NCBI GenBank assembly: GCA_900769375.1
Contig: CAAGGN010000250.1
Span: 1-9,876 of the forward strand
Source of the DNA: Clostridia bacterium
GTDB taxonomy: Bacteria > Bacillota > Clostridia > Oscillospirales > Acutalibacteraceae
Length of the DNA stretch: 9,876 nucleotides
Direction of reading: 5' to 3'
Part shown: piece after piece, positions 1-5,394 of the stretch
Layout of the letters: each line of letters opens with the position of its first letter
Numbering within the stretch: the stretch's first letter is position 1
Program-made: the position numbers and the translations under genes
The notes under the pieces: generated by a model
What the model saw: only the letters and a program-made list of their open reading frames with translations
Databases searched by the model: none
What the model was told of the DNA's origin: nothing

Positions 1-175
1 AAAATACATAAACATAAATAGGGTAGAGGGCTTTGCTCCTAAAAACTGCGGTATATGTGACGATAAGCGTTCCCAAAAGGTGAATATTGGGAAGAAATTC
101 CATAACCTTTTTGGAAACGAACATTAAAACACCTAAAAGCGCAAAAAGAGCAATTTCTTTAAGTTTAAGCTTCAT
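1..175 (-). CDS. ECF transporter S component (5' part; gene continues past left edge)
   Basis: This is the N-terminal 58 residues of a membrane protein starting MKLKLKEIALFALLGVLMF and containing MEFLPNIHLLG and ALYPIYVYVF. I recognise this pattern (hydrophobic helix, SKKVMEFLPNIHLLG, KALYPIY) from Firmicute ECF-type S components, the substrate-capturing membrane subunits of energy-coupling-factor vitamin importers, which are usually about 170-200 residues. Only the first one and a half helices are visible. The ATG shares its A with the TAA stop of the lipoprotein gene upstream (TAATG) and has no good ribosome site of its own, so translational coupling is likely. Both genes lie behind a cobalamin riboswitch, so the inferred cargo is cobalamin or a corrinoid precursor; the sequence itself does not show the substrate. 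No EcfA/EcfT energising subunits are in the window. Confidence 0.8.
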   Translation of the reverse strand, partial: MKLKLKEIALFALLGVLMFVSKKVMEFLPNIHLLGTLIVTYTAVFRSKALYPIYVYVF

Positions 176-627
176 TATTTTGCAACTTTAAAGGAGTATT
201 TATCCTCGGGATTAATTTTGGTAGTATCAACGCCTGAACTTGCATACTGTCCGTTAACCTCAAAGGACCAATATGTACCGTCAATATCGTAATCAGCGGT
301 TATACCGTTAACCTTTTTAACGAAAAGACCGTACTCACTTTCTTCGCCTTCGATAAGTTTGGCATCAAGCAATGCTTCGCCTACAAATTCCTTATCTGTG
401 GAAACTAAAAACTTGGTTTCTTTGCCTTCTCCGTCAATGACGGTGAAATCAAATTCCGTACTACCTTCGCCAACTTTTGTTACGCTCTCATTTGAAGATT
501 GAGGCGCACTGCTAAGGTTATCCTTTGGGGTTTCGTTACAAGCTGTAATACAAAGTGCTATAGCCGTAATAAGCACGCATATCAGAGCTTTAAACGAAAA
601 ACTGCTAATAAAGTTTTTCTTTGTCAT
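175..627 (-). CDS. DUF4430 (transcobalamin-like) lipoprotein
   Basis: A 150-residue secreted lipoprotein. Residues 1-29 form a signal peptide (KK near the N-terminus, then a hydrophobic stretch) ending in lipobox ITAC with the lipidated Cys at 30. A Ser/Asn/Pro-rich linker covers about 31-57. From about 58 to 150 it matches the DUF4430 pattern: VNGI at 106-109, then D-Y-D-x-D-G-x-Y-W-x-F, VNG at 124-126, GVD at 132-134 and a final PEDKYSFKV strand. DUF4430 is known to resemble the C-terminal beta domain of animal transcobalamin/intrinsic factor. The gene sits directly behind a cobalamin riboswitch and is coupled to an S component, so the inferred role is an extracellular corrinoid-capturing lipoprotein handing cargo to the membrane importer. 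The start is supported by AGGAG at 637-641, 9 nt upstream of ATG. Family call is firm; ligand is inferred. Confidence 0.88.
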   Translation of the reverse strand: MTKKNFISSFSFKALICVLITAIALCITACNETPKDNLSSAPQSSNESVTKVGEGSTEFDFTVIDGEGKETKFLVSTDKEFVGEALLDAKLIEGEESEYGLFVKKVNGITADYDIDGTYWSFEVNGQYASSGVDTTKINPEDKYSFKVAK

Positions 628-636
628 TTAAAACAT

Positions 637-641
637 CTCCT
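637..641 (-). promoter_or_regulatory. Ribosome binding site of the DUF4430 gene
   Basis: AGGAG on the minus strand, 9 nt before the ATG. The surrounding UCAGGA could pair with UCCUGA inside the riboswitch (about 734-739) or partly with CCUGA at its 3' end (692-696). The ribosome site is therefore a candidate target of riboswitch control. The pairing is read by eye, not computed. Confidence 0.7.
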
Positions 642-690
642 GATTTTATTCACTCAAACTGGCACTCGCAATTTTATTGAGCGTTTTTTA

Positions 691-843
691 GTTCAGGTGT
701 TTCGGCTTAACACAGAATATCGGACCTTCTCAGGAAAAATCCCAATGGCGTTTCATTCTTTACGGCAAAGAATATACCGAGTTCTTATATGTGTATCACG
801 GCGACGGGCTCGCGCAGGAATCACACCTGCTTCCCTTGAACCC
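691..843 (-). promoter_or_regulatory. Cobalamin-family riboswitch (aptamer)
   Basis: On the minus strand the leader carries the ordered landmarks of cobalamin riboswitches: GGGAA (835-831), GGTGTGATTCC (a GCAGG/CCTGC hairpin), GC-G-GCCCGTCGCCGTGA, then after a variable arm GCCATTGGG...TCCTGAGAAGG (749-726), and at the 3' end a B12-box-like AAGCCGAAACACCTGAAC (708-691). The closing helix is visible: GTTCA-A-GG at the 5' end (841-834) pairs with CCTGAAC at 697-691 with one bulged A. The predicted transcription start (GGG at 843-841) falls right at the aptamer's 5' edge. The B12 box is weaker than consensus (GAAACA where GGAGAC is usual), so this may be a divergent member. There is no terminator hairpin with a U-run before the gene, so I infer control of translation initiation by cobalamin. 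Confidence 0.85.
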
Positions 844-847
844 AATA

Positions 848-876
848 ATTATAGCACATTATTAAATAGAGTTCAA
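848..876 (-). promoter_or_regulatory. Sigma-A promoter of the cobalamin-uptake cassette
   Basis: Minus-strand TTGAAC (876-871), 17-bp spacer, TATAAT (853-848), with TGC just before the -10 (extended -10 element). The likely start is at the GGG of 843-841, six or so bases downstream, giving a leader that begins with the riboswitch. The promoter lies just after the terminator of the preceding importer operon. Confidence 0.85.
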
Positions 877-908
877 TGCAAATATGTTTCATAAATTTGC
901 ATTATATT

Positions 909-939
909 AAACAAAATAGCCATCCTTGCGGATGGCTAT
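909..939 (-). terminator. Rho-independent terminator of the amino-acid importer operon
   Basis: A 10-bp perfect stem (916-925 with 930-939; core TAGCCATCC / GGATGGCTA) with a 4-nt loop. On the minus strand it is followed by TTTTGTTT. It begins 6 bp after the ATPase stop codon and precedes the riboswitch promoter. There is no U-run on the plus-strand side, so it works in one direction. Confidence 0.93.
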
Positions 940-944
940 AAAAA

Positions 945-1685
945 TTACAAAACTTTACTTAAGAAATCACGCAGACGAGCACTCTTAGGATTACCGAAGA
1001 TTTCTTCAGGTGTTCCCTCCTCCATAATTATACCTTCATCTATAAATAAAACTCGGTCTGCAACCTCTTTTGCGAATCCCATTTCGTGAGTTACTACGGC
1101 CATAGTCATACCGCTTTGAGCCAGTTCCTTCATAACGGTTAAAACCTCGCCAACCATTTCGGGATCAAGAGCGCTGGTGGGCTCATCAAAAAGCATAACT
1201 TGAGGGTTCATACAAAGGGCGCGTACTATGGCGACACGCTGCTTCTGTCCGCCTGAAAGTTGAGAGGGGTAAGACCTCGCTCTATCGGCAAGTCCTACTT
1301 TTTCGAGCAATTCCATTGCTTTACTTTCAGCTTCAGCTTTGCTCATACCTAAAAGTTTAATAGGAGCAATGGTCATATTTTTAAGTATGGTCATATGGGG
1401 AAAAAGATTGAACTGTTGAAAAACCATTCCCATCTTCTGACGGTGAAGATTTATATTTGTTTTAGGGTCGGTAATATCGGTGCCCTCAAATATAATATTT
1501 CCGCCTGTGGGCTCTTCTAAAAGGTTAAGACAACGCAAATAGGTGGATTTACCGGAGCCGGAGGGTCCGATAATAACAACCACTTCGCCTTTATTTATAG
1601 TATTATTAATGCCCTTTAGAACGTCAACATTACCGAAACTTTTTTGAAGATTTTTCACTTCTATTAAAACATTATCAGTGGTCAC
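945..1685 (-). CDS. Polar amino-acid ABC transporter, ATP-binding subunit (GlnQ/ArtP type)
   Basis: Cytoplasmic ATPase that powers the amino-acid importer encoded just upstream. Numbered from the GTG start (246 residues): Walker A GPSGSGKST at 40-48, Q-loop FQQFN near 89-93, signature LSGGQKQR at 143-150, Walker B VMLFDEP with D167/E168, D-loop SALD and switch His200 in VVTHEM. The HPHM/NLFPHMT pattern after the Q-loop and the length fit the GlnQ/HisP/ArtP family. I choose GTG at 1685 over the in-frame ATG at 1706. The ATG start would put the excellent AAAGGAGG inside the coding region, whereas that site lies 10 nt before the GTG, and the GTG product begins MTTDNVLIEVKNL, as is usual for the family. 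The gene overlaps the permease stop by 11 nt, so the two are translationally coupled. It is the last gene of its operon, followed by a strong terminator. Confidence 0.95.
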   Translation of the reverse strand: MTTDNVLIEVKNLQKSFGNVDVLKGINNTINKGEVVVIIGPSGSGKSTYLRCLNLLEEPTGGNIIFEGTDITDPKTNINLHRQKMGMVFQQFNLFPHMTILKNMTIAPIKLLGMSKAEAESKAMELLEKVGLADRARSYPSQLSGGQKQRVAIVRALCMNPQVMLFDEPTSALDPEMVGEVLTVMKELAQSGMTMAVVTHEMGFAKEVADRVLFIDEGIIMEEGTPEEIFGNPKSARLRDFLSKVL

Positions 1686-2325
1686 TCTTGCGCAGCCTCC
1701 TTTCAAGAATTCCTACAAGCCAGGTAAGAATCATTACAACAACCAGATAAACAGCGGCAACGGTAAGTAGGGGAAGGAAATAAGAATATGTTCTTCCCGC
1801 AATCGAGTTACCTGCTTTTGTAAGGTCCATAACACCAACGTAACCTGCAACAGATGTTTCTTTGAGGAGTGCGATAAATTCGTTGCAGAGGGTAGGGAGC
1901 ACCGCCTTGAACATCTGCGGAATAATAATATGAATCATTGTTTGAACATAATTAAATCCGAGAGAACGACCTGCTTCAAACTGTCCGTTATCGACCGCCA
2001 TAATACCGCCACGGAATATTTCGGCAACATAGGCGCCCGAATTTATACCGAAAGCAAAAATGGCAACGGGTACGCCATCACGGGCGGAGACGAAAATAAG
2101 GAAATAGGAAATCATCAACTGAACAACAACAGGAGTTCCTCTGATGACGGTAAGATATACCTTACAAATAGCGTTTAATATTTTTAGTACTATATAACCA
2201 AAACCGCTCTTTGCTCTGCTCTTATCATAGGAAGAGCGTATAGCGGCTACAACTATACCTATAACAATACCTATAAGCAATGCGCCTGCAGTGATTTTTA
2301 GAGTATTAACAATACCTGTAAGCAT
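1675..2325 (-). CDS. Polar amino-acid ABC transporter, permease subunit (HisM/GlnP type)
   Basis: Membrane subunit of the same importer. From the first standard start (ATG at 2325) it has 216 residues: NTLKITAGALLIGIVIGIVVAAIR forms the first helix of the permease domain, VIRGTPVVVQLMISYF (60-75) is a family hallmark, the EAA loop for ATPase contact is EAGRSLGFNYVQTMIHIIIPQ (117-137), and further helices follow to a basic tail ERRLRK. The frame stays open upstream to 2424 and its translation (from ATA at 2418: KQILNYIASLWNTF, then DFVFIQGDRYKQ) reads like the normal N-terminus of this family, which usually has about 30 residues before GDRYKQMLTG. The true protein therefore probably has about 247 residues and starts near 2418, where an AGAAGGG ribosome site sits about 11 nt upstream, but the codon there is ATA, not ATG. 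The 3' end overlaps the ATPase gene. Confidence 0.93.
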   Translation of the reverse strand: MLTGIVNTLKITAGALLIGIVIGIVVAAIRSSYDKSRAKSGFGYIVLKILNAICKVYLTVIRGTPVVVQLMISYFLIFVSARDGVPVAIFAFGINSGAYVAEIFRGGIMAVDNGQFEAGRSLGFNYVQTMIHIIIPQMFKAVLPTLCNEFIALLKETSVAGYVGVMDLTKAGNSIAGRTYSYFLPLLTVAAVYLVVVMILTWLVGILERRLRKSDH

Positions 2326-2445
2326 TTGCTTGTAGCGGTCACCCTGAATAAAAACAAAATCTACCTCATGGGTAAAAGTGTTCCATAGTGAAGCTATGTA
2401 ATTTAAAATTTGTTTTATGATAAGTCACACCCTTCTAAAATGCAT

Positions 2446-2476
2446 AAATAAGGGCGGTCATAAACCGCCCTTATTT
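2446..2476 (-). terminator. Large intercistronic hairpin (attenuator or RNA-stabilising element)
   Basis: A perfect 13-bp inverted repeat (AAATAAGGGCGGT at 2446-2458 with its complement at 2464-2476, 5-nt loop) lies 16 bp after the binding-protein stop and 28 bp before the probable permease start. On the minus strand it is followed only by TTATTTATG, a poor U-run, so it is more likely a partial terminator or a block to 3' exonucleases than a full stop. Such hairpins commonly let the binding protein be made in excess over the membrane subunits. On the plus strand it ends in TTATTTTT, so it may also stop antisense transcription. Confidence 0.8.
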
Positions 2477-2491
2477 TTAAGTATAAGGAAA

Positions 2492-3253
2492 TTACTTTTC
2501 GTCGGTGTTTATATATTTATCAACGATTTTCTGAACAGAGCCATCATCGATGAGTGCCTTAAGTGCATCGTTAACCTTCTTCTGAAGCTCGGTGTTCTCT
2601 TTAGCAAAGCAGATAGCATAATCTTCGTTTGCATATTCGGTATCAAGGATAGCGAGACCTTCATTTGCCTTTACGTATGCCTTTGCGGGCTCGTTATCAA
2701 TGATAACGCAGTCAACCTTGCCGGCTTTAAGAGCTTCAACGGCCAAAGCACCGTTCTCGTACTTGGTTACATTTTCTTCACCGTAGCCACCGTCTTCAAC
2801 GCTGGAGGAAGCATAGATATCACCGGTAGTACCCTGCTGAACGCCAACCTTTTTGCCATTAACGTCATCAAGGGATTTAATATTACCGTCCGCCTTAACG
2901 ATAACAACCTGAACGCCCTTTGCATAGGTGTCAGAGAAAGCAACCTTTTCAAGACGCTCGTCAGTAACAGTCATACCGGCCATACCCATATCGTACTTGC
3001 CTTCTTGAACGCCGGGGATAATAGAATCGAAAGCAACGTCGGCAATTTCGAGTTCCATACCGAGCTTTTCAGCAATAGCAGCAGCGATTTCAGCATCGAT
3101 ACCAACTATTTTATCACCTTCGTGATATTCATAGGGGGGGAATTCGGCATTGGTAGCCATAACGAGTTTGTTGTCATCAGTGTTCTTAGCGCCGCAACCT
3201 GCGAAGCAGCCAAGCATTGCAACGGCTAAAAGTAATGCGATAATCTTTTTCAT
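2492..3253 (-). CDS. Polar amino-acid ABC transporter, substrate-binding lipoprotein
   Basis: A 253-residue solute-binding protein of the SBP_bac_3 family that captures an amino acid outside the membrane for the permease/ATPase encoded downstream. It starts MKKIIALLLAVAML, with lipobox FAGC and lipidated Cys20. The mature domain shows the family pattern: ATNAEFPPYEY (33-43), GIDAEIAAAIAEKLG (51-65), the amino-acid-binding Arg100 in MTVTDERLEKVAFS, GVQQGTTGD (137-145) and Asp186 in VIIDNEPA, which normally holds the ligand's amino group. The open frame extends to 3349, but ATG at 3253 is the real start: it gives a proper signal peptide and has AGAGGA 7-8 nt upstream, while the extension reaches into the promoter. 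The exact amino acid cannot be read from the sequence; ArgR-like boxes upstream hint at a basic amino acid. A run of seven C (minus strand) encodes Phe-Pro-Pro at 38-40. Confidence 0.96.
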   Translation of the reverse strand: MKKIIALLLAVAMLGCFAGCGAKNTDDNKLVMATNAEFPPYEYHEGDKIVGIDAEIAAAIAEKLGMELEIADVAFDSIIPGVQEGKYDMGMAGMTVTDERLEKVAFSDTYAKGVQVVIVKADGNIKSLDDVNGKKVGVQQGTTGDIYASSSVEDGGYGEENVTKYENGALAVEALKAGKVDCVIIDNEPAKAYVKANEGLAILDTEYANEDYAICFAKENTELQKKVNDALKALIDDGSVQKIVDKYINTDEK

Positions 3254-3307
3254 AAAAATTTCCTCTTTCTGCGTTTTTTGAACGCTTGTTTTTAAGTTTA
3301 TGAAAGG

Positions 3308-3336
3308 ATTATAACATCTTGTATGCAATTTGTCAA
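3308..3336 (-). promoter_or_regulatory. Sigma-A promoter of the amino-acid importer operon
   Basis: Perfect consensus on the minus strand: TTGACA (3336-3331), 17-bp spacer, TATAAT (3313-3308). The start is predicted near 3301, giving a leader of about 48 nt that contains a small GCGTT/AACGC hairpin (3271-3285) before the ribosome site. A promoter this strong would normally need a repressor, which fits the operator-like repeats around and upstream of the -35. Confidence 0.9.
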
Positions 3337-3393
3337 TAGAAAATTGCATAAATATTCAAAAAAATTTAAATTTATGAATTTTATTGCATAAAT
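3322..3393. promoter_or_regulatory. Operator-like repeats around the importer promoter
   Basis: A perfect 10-bp inverted repeat, TATGCAATTT (3322-3331) and AAATTGCATA (3341-3350), brackets the -35 with a 9-bp gap, so half-site centres are 21 bp apart. ATTGCATAAAT then recurs at 3343-3353 and 3383-3393, exactly 40 bp apart. Read another way, 3343-3360 (TGCAT-AAAT-ATTCA) matches the arginine-repressor box TGAAT-N4-ATTCA in 9 of 10 positions and 3373-3390 in 8 of 10. Which reading is right cannot be settled by eye, and A/T richness inflates such matches. Confidence 0.5.
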
Positions 3394-3773
3394 CAGTAGA
3401 AATTTTCGATTTTTATGGATTGCATACTATGAATTCGATCAATAATAACGCCTATTTCTGCGCATGTTGCCTCGAATTCAGTATCGTTTTCCTTTTTTGC
3501 ATAAATAGGGAGAGTACCCATAAGTTCGTTTATGCTGTCTAAAAGCTTGTGGTCTACGAAAAATGCCATAACCGGTTCGCGTTTTTCGAAATCATTTTTA
3601 AGCTTTTCCGTTTGTGTTTGTGCTTCATCCCAATTCTTTTCTTCACTTAACGATGAGCAGAATCGCAATTCCTCTCTTGATTTTTCACAGTATTGGCATA
3701 TTAAAATGCTGCCGACGAGGCAAATTATGCTGATAAACATTAGAATAATCAGTGCATAAAACAGTCTTTTCAT
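3393..3773 (-). CDS. DUF4363 family membrane-anchored protein
   Basis: A 126-residue protein with one N-terminal membrane helix (about residues 5-27, FYALIILMFISIICLVGSILICQY) followed by a charged, largely helical domain rich in Glu/Lys (SREELRFCSSLSEEKNWDEAQTQTEKL, then VMAFFVDHKLLDSINELM and ATCAEIGVIIDRIHSM). This matches the DUF4363 family of Clostridia, whose function is not established. It starts 4 bp after the DUF421 gene's stop, with an AAGG site before the ATG; an earlier overlapping ATG is ruled out because it stops after two codons. The neighbouring DUF421 protein and this one recur together in clostridial genomes, which suggests that they act together in the membrane. No strong terminator follows; transcription could read into the importer promoter region. 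Confidence 0.82.
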   Translation of the reverse strand: MKRLFYALIILMFISIICLVGSILICQYCEKSREELRFCSSLSEEKNWDEAQTQTEKLKNDFEKREPVMAFFVDHKLLDSINELMGTLPIYAKKENDTEFEATCAEIGVIIDRIHSMQSIKIENFY

Positions 3774-3777
3774 ATCA

Positions 3778-4455
3778 TTATACCTTTTTTATGATGTTTT
3801 CATTACCGTCTTTATCCATCATCATTAAGAATATGTCCTTGGATTTTATCCTACGTCCTCGCAAAATATTTTCCAACTTTTTTTGACTTAAATTTAAAAA
3901 ATCAAGGGACTGATGGATAATCTTTCCGTCACTAATTACGGGTAGCGGAAGAGCGCTTGCTTCCGTTTGAATATTCATATCTTCGACGGTTACGGGCTTA
4001 TTTTGGCTTTTGAGCATTACGCTTAAGCTCCCGTTTACTTCAAGTACGGCGAATAAAACCGAGGAGATATCAAAAATTTCCTGCGACCGTAGAAGTTCTA
4101 CAAGGTCAAACACCGTCATCCGTACGTTTTTCATTGCCCTTTGATCGATAATACCGTCTTTTATAATGATTACTGATTTACCGTTAACAAGTTTTCTTAT
4201 AAAGTTGCTTTTCATAGAAAGTACGGAAATAAATATTTCGATGATAACCAGAGAAAATATTGCTATGACACCGATGAAAACGGGTTGGTCCATATCTTGA
4301 AGGGGGATAGCTGCAATTTCTGAAATAAGCAAAGTTACCACAAGCTCATTTGGTTGCATATCTCCGATTTGGCGCTTACCCATAAGGCGTATTCCGAAGG
4401 TTACAATTATATAAATTAAGAACGTCCGTATTATAACAGATATCAATTTAATCAC
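3778..4455 (-). CDS. DUF421 (YetF-like) membrane protein
   Basis: A 225-residue integral membrane protein. Two or three hydrophobic segments lie in the first 80 residues (about 3-22, 36-51, 58-80). The DUF421 hallmark RLMGKRQIGDMQPNELVVTLLISEIA is at 23-48, followed by the cytoplasmic domain with NGKSVIIIKDGIID (91-104), MKNVRMTVFDLVELLR (108-123) and EIFDISSVLFAVLEVNGSLSV (126-146). Family members in spore-formers include YetF and the SpoVA-linked YrbG-type proteins, but the biochemical role is unknown. The listed start is GTG with little ribosome-site support. An in-frame TTG three codons later (4446) with GGTGA 5 nt upstream is a reasonable alternative. It leads a two-gene operon with the DUF4363 gene and is divergent from the glycan-export operon. 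Confidence 0.9.
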   Translation of the reverse strand: MIKLISVIIRTFLIYIIVTFGIRLMGKRQIGDMQPNELVVTLLISEIAAIPLQDMDQPVFIGVIAIFSLVIIEIFISVLSMKSNFIRKLVNGKSVIIIKDGIIDQRAMKNVRMTVFDLVELLRSQEIFDISSVLFAVLEVNGSLSVMLKSQNKPVTVEDMNIQTEASALPLPVISDGKIIHQSLDFLNLSQKKLENILRGRRIKSKDIFLMMMDKDGNENIIKKV

Positions 4456-4546
4456 CGATATTTATTGTTTGCAATTTTCCTTGCAATATTTATATATATT
4501 TGATATAATACAGTAAGTAATACATTATTAAAGTGAGGAACAGATT
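4456..4546. promoter_or_regulatory. Divergent control region with plus-strand promoter for the glycan-export operon
   Basis: On the plus strand TTGCAA (4481-4486), 17-bp spacer and TATAAT (4504-4509) form a good promoter with a predicted start near 4516. GTGAGGAA ends 7-8 nt before the TTG start at 4547. The heptamer TTGCAAT occurs twice, at 4469-4475 and 4481-4487, the second overlapping the -35. On the minus strand, I see no convincing promoter for the DUF421 gene; TTGCAA with TAAATA 16 bp later is a weak candidate very close to the start codon. Confidence 0.7.
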
Positions 4547-5377
4547 TTGAGTAATAAACGTACCGGCTTTAAGGGATTAAGTCAGGATATTAAAAGATTT
4601 ATGCCTCTTCTTAAAAATCTTGTTACAAGGGATTTAAAAATTAAGTATCGCCGCTCTGTTTTGGGAATAGCATGGAGTGTTTTAAACCCACTTTTAACCA
4701 TGCTTGTCTTAACTGCGGTTTTCAGTAAGATGTTGCGTATTCAGGTTGATGGAGATTTTGCCACTTATTATATAGTAGGCGCGTCACTTTGGAATTTCTT
4801 TGCTGAGGCAACTTCAACGTCTATGACCGCTGTTCTTGGCTCTGCCTCTCTCATAAAAAAGGTTTATATACCTAAATATCTTTTCCCGATTGAAAAATGT
4901 TTATTTTCTTTAGTGAATTTTGCCTTCGGGTTAATAGCGGTGTTTCTTGTTATCATTTTAAGGCATAATTACGTTCCTACTTTTCCGTCCTTTTCCGTGT
5001 TTTTAGCGCCCTTGGCAGTTTTCTACTGTTTTTTGTTTATATGCGGAATGAGTTTGCTTTTGAGCGCTCTCACCGTTTTCTTCAGAGATATTATTCATCT
5101 GTACGGCGTCGTGCTTACAATGTGGATGTATATGACCCCCGTTTTTTATCAACTTAATTTGGTAGAGGGAAGCGATCCTGTTTTTGTGTTTATCCGCAAT
5201 ATTATCCGTTGCAACCCGATGTACCACTATATAACCTATTTCCGCGACGTAATTATCTATGGCACTATTCCTTCTCTTAAAGAAAATCTTGTGTGCCTCG
5301 GCTTTGGTACTGTATTTTTTATGATAGGTTGGTTGGTGTTTAGAAAAACGGAGCGTAGATTTATTCTTCATATTTAA
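4547..5377 (+). CDS. ABC-2 type polysaccharide/teichoic-acid export permease (Wzm/TagG-like)
   Basis: A 276-residue membrane subunit of an ABC exporter that moves lipid-linked glycan from the cytoplasmic to the outer face. The N-terminal amphipathic stretch LKNLVTRDLKIKYRRSVLGIAWSVLNPLLTMLVLTAVFS is the hallmark of this family (RDLK-KYR-S-LG--W--L-PL). Hydrophobic helices follow to about residue 260, with MTPVFYQ and the CNPMYHYITYFRDVI element typical of Wzm/TagG/RfbA-type permeases before the last helix and a basic tail (RKTERRF). The start is TTG, supported by GAGG 8 nt upstream; no in-frame ATG would preserve the conserved N-terminus. The ATPase gene follows after 17 bp. The exported polymer cannot be read from the permease. 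Confidence 0.95.
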   Translation: MSNKRTGFKGLSQDIKRFMPLLKNLVTRDLKIKYRRSVLGIAWSVLNPLLTMLVLTAVFSKMLRIQVDGDFATYYIVGASLWNFFAEATSTSMTAVLGSASLIKKVYIPKYLFPIEKCLFSLVNFAFGLIAVFLVIILRHNYVPTFPSFSVFLAPLAVFYCFLFICGMSLLLSALTVFFRDIIHLYGVVLTMWMYMTPVFYQLNLVEGSDPVFVFIRNIIRCNPMYHYITYFRDVIIYGTIPSLKENLVCLGFGTVFFMIGWLVFRKTERRFILHI

Positions 5378-5394
5378 TAGGAGGAATTATTAAA

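Noticed and set aside
781..843. tRNA-like stretch with a GCAGG/CCTGC stem-loop upstream of the DUF4430 gene
   Set aside because: There is no cloverleaf with anticodon and T arms; the order of boxes fits a cobalamin riboswitch instead.
499..894. 131-codon open frame on the plus strand
   Set aside because: It is antisense to the riboswitch and the DUF4430 gene, has a low-complexity basic composition with no recognisable domain, and its start lies inside the lipoprotein gene.
1686..1706. ATG at 1706 as start of the importer ATPase
   Set aside because: It would place AAAGGAGG within codons 2-4; the GTG at 1685 is correctly spaced from this site.
2417..3229. 270-codon open frame on the plus strand
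   Set aside because: It is the antisense shadow of the solute-binding protein gene, which has a full set of family motifs, signal peptide, ribosome site and promoter on the other strand.
3254..3349. 32-codon N-terminal extension of the solute-binding protein
   Set aside because: It runs through the -10/-35 promoter and the ribosome site, and would bury the signal peptide; ATG at 3253 is clearly the start.
3354..3392. Terminator after the DUF4363 gene
   Set aside because: Only weak A/T pairings (ATTCA...TGAAT, AAATTTAAATTT) are present, with no GC stem; too poor to call.
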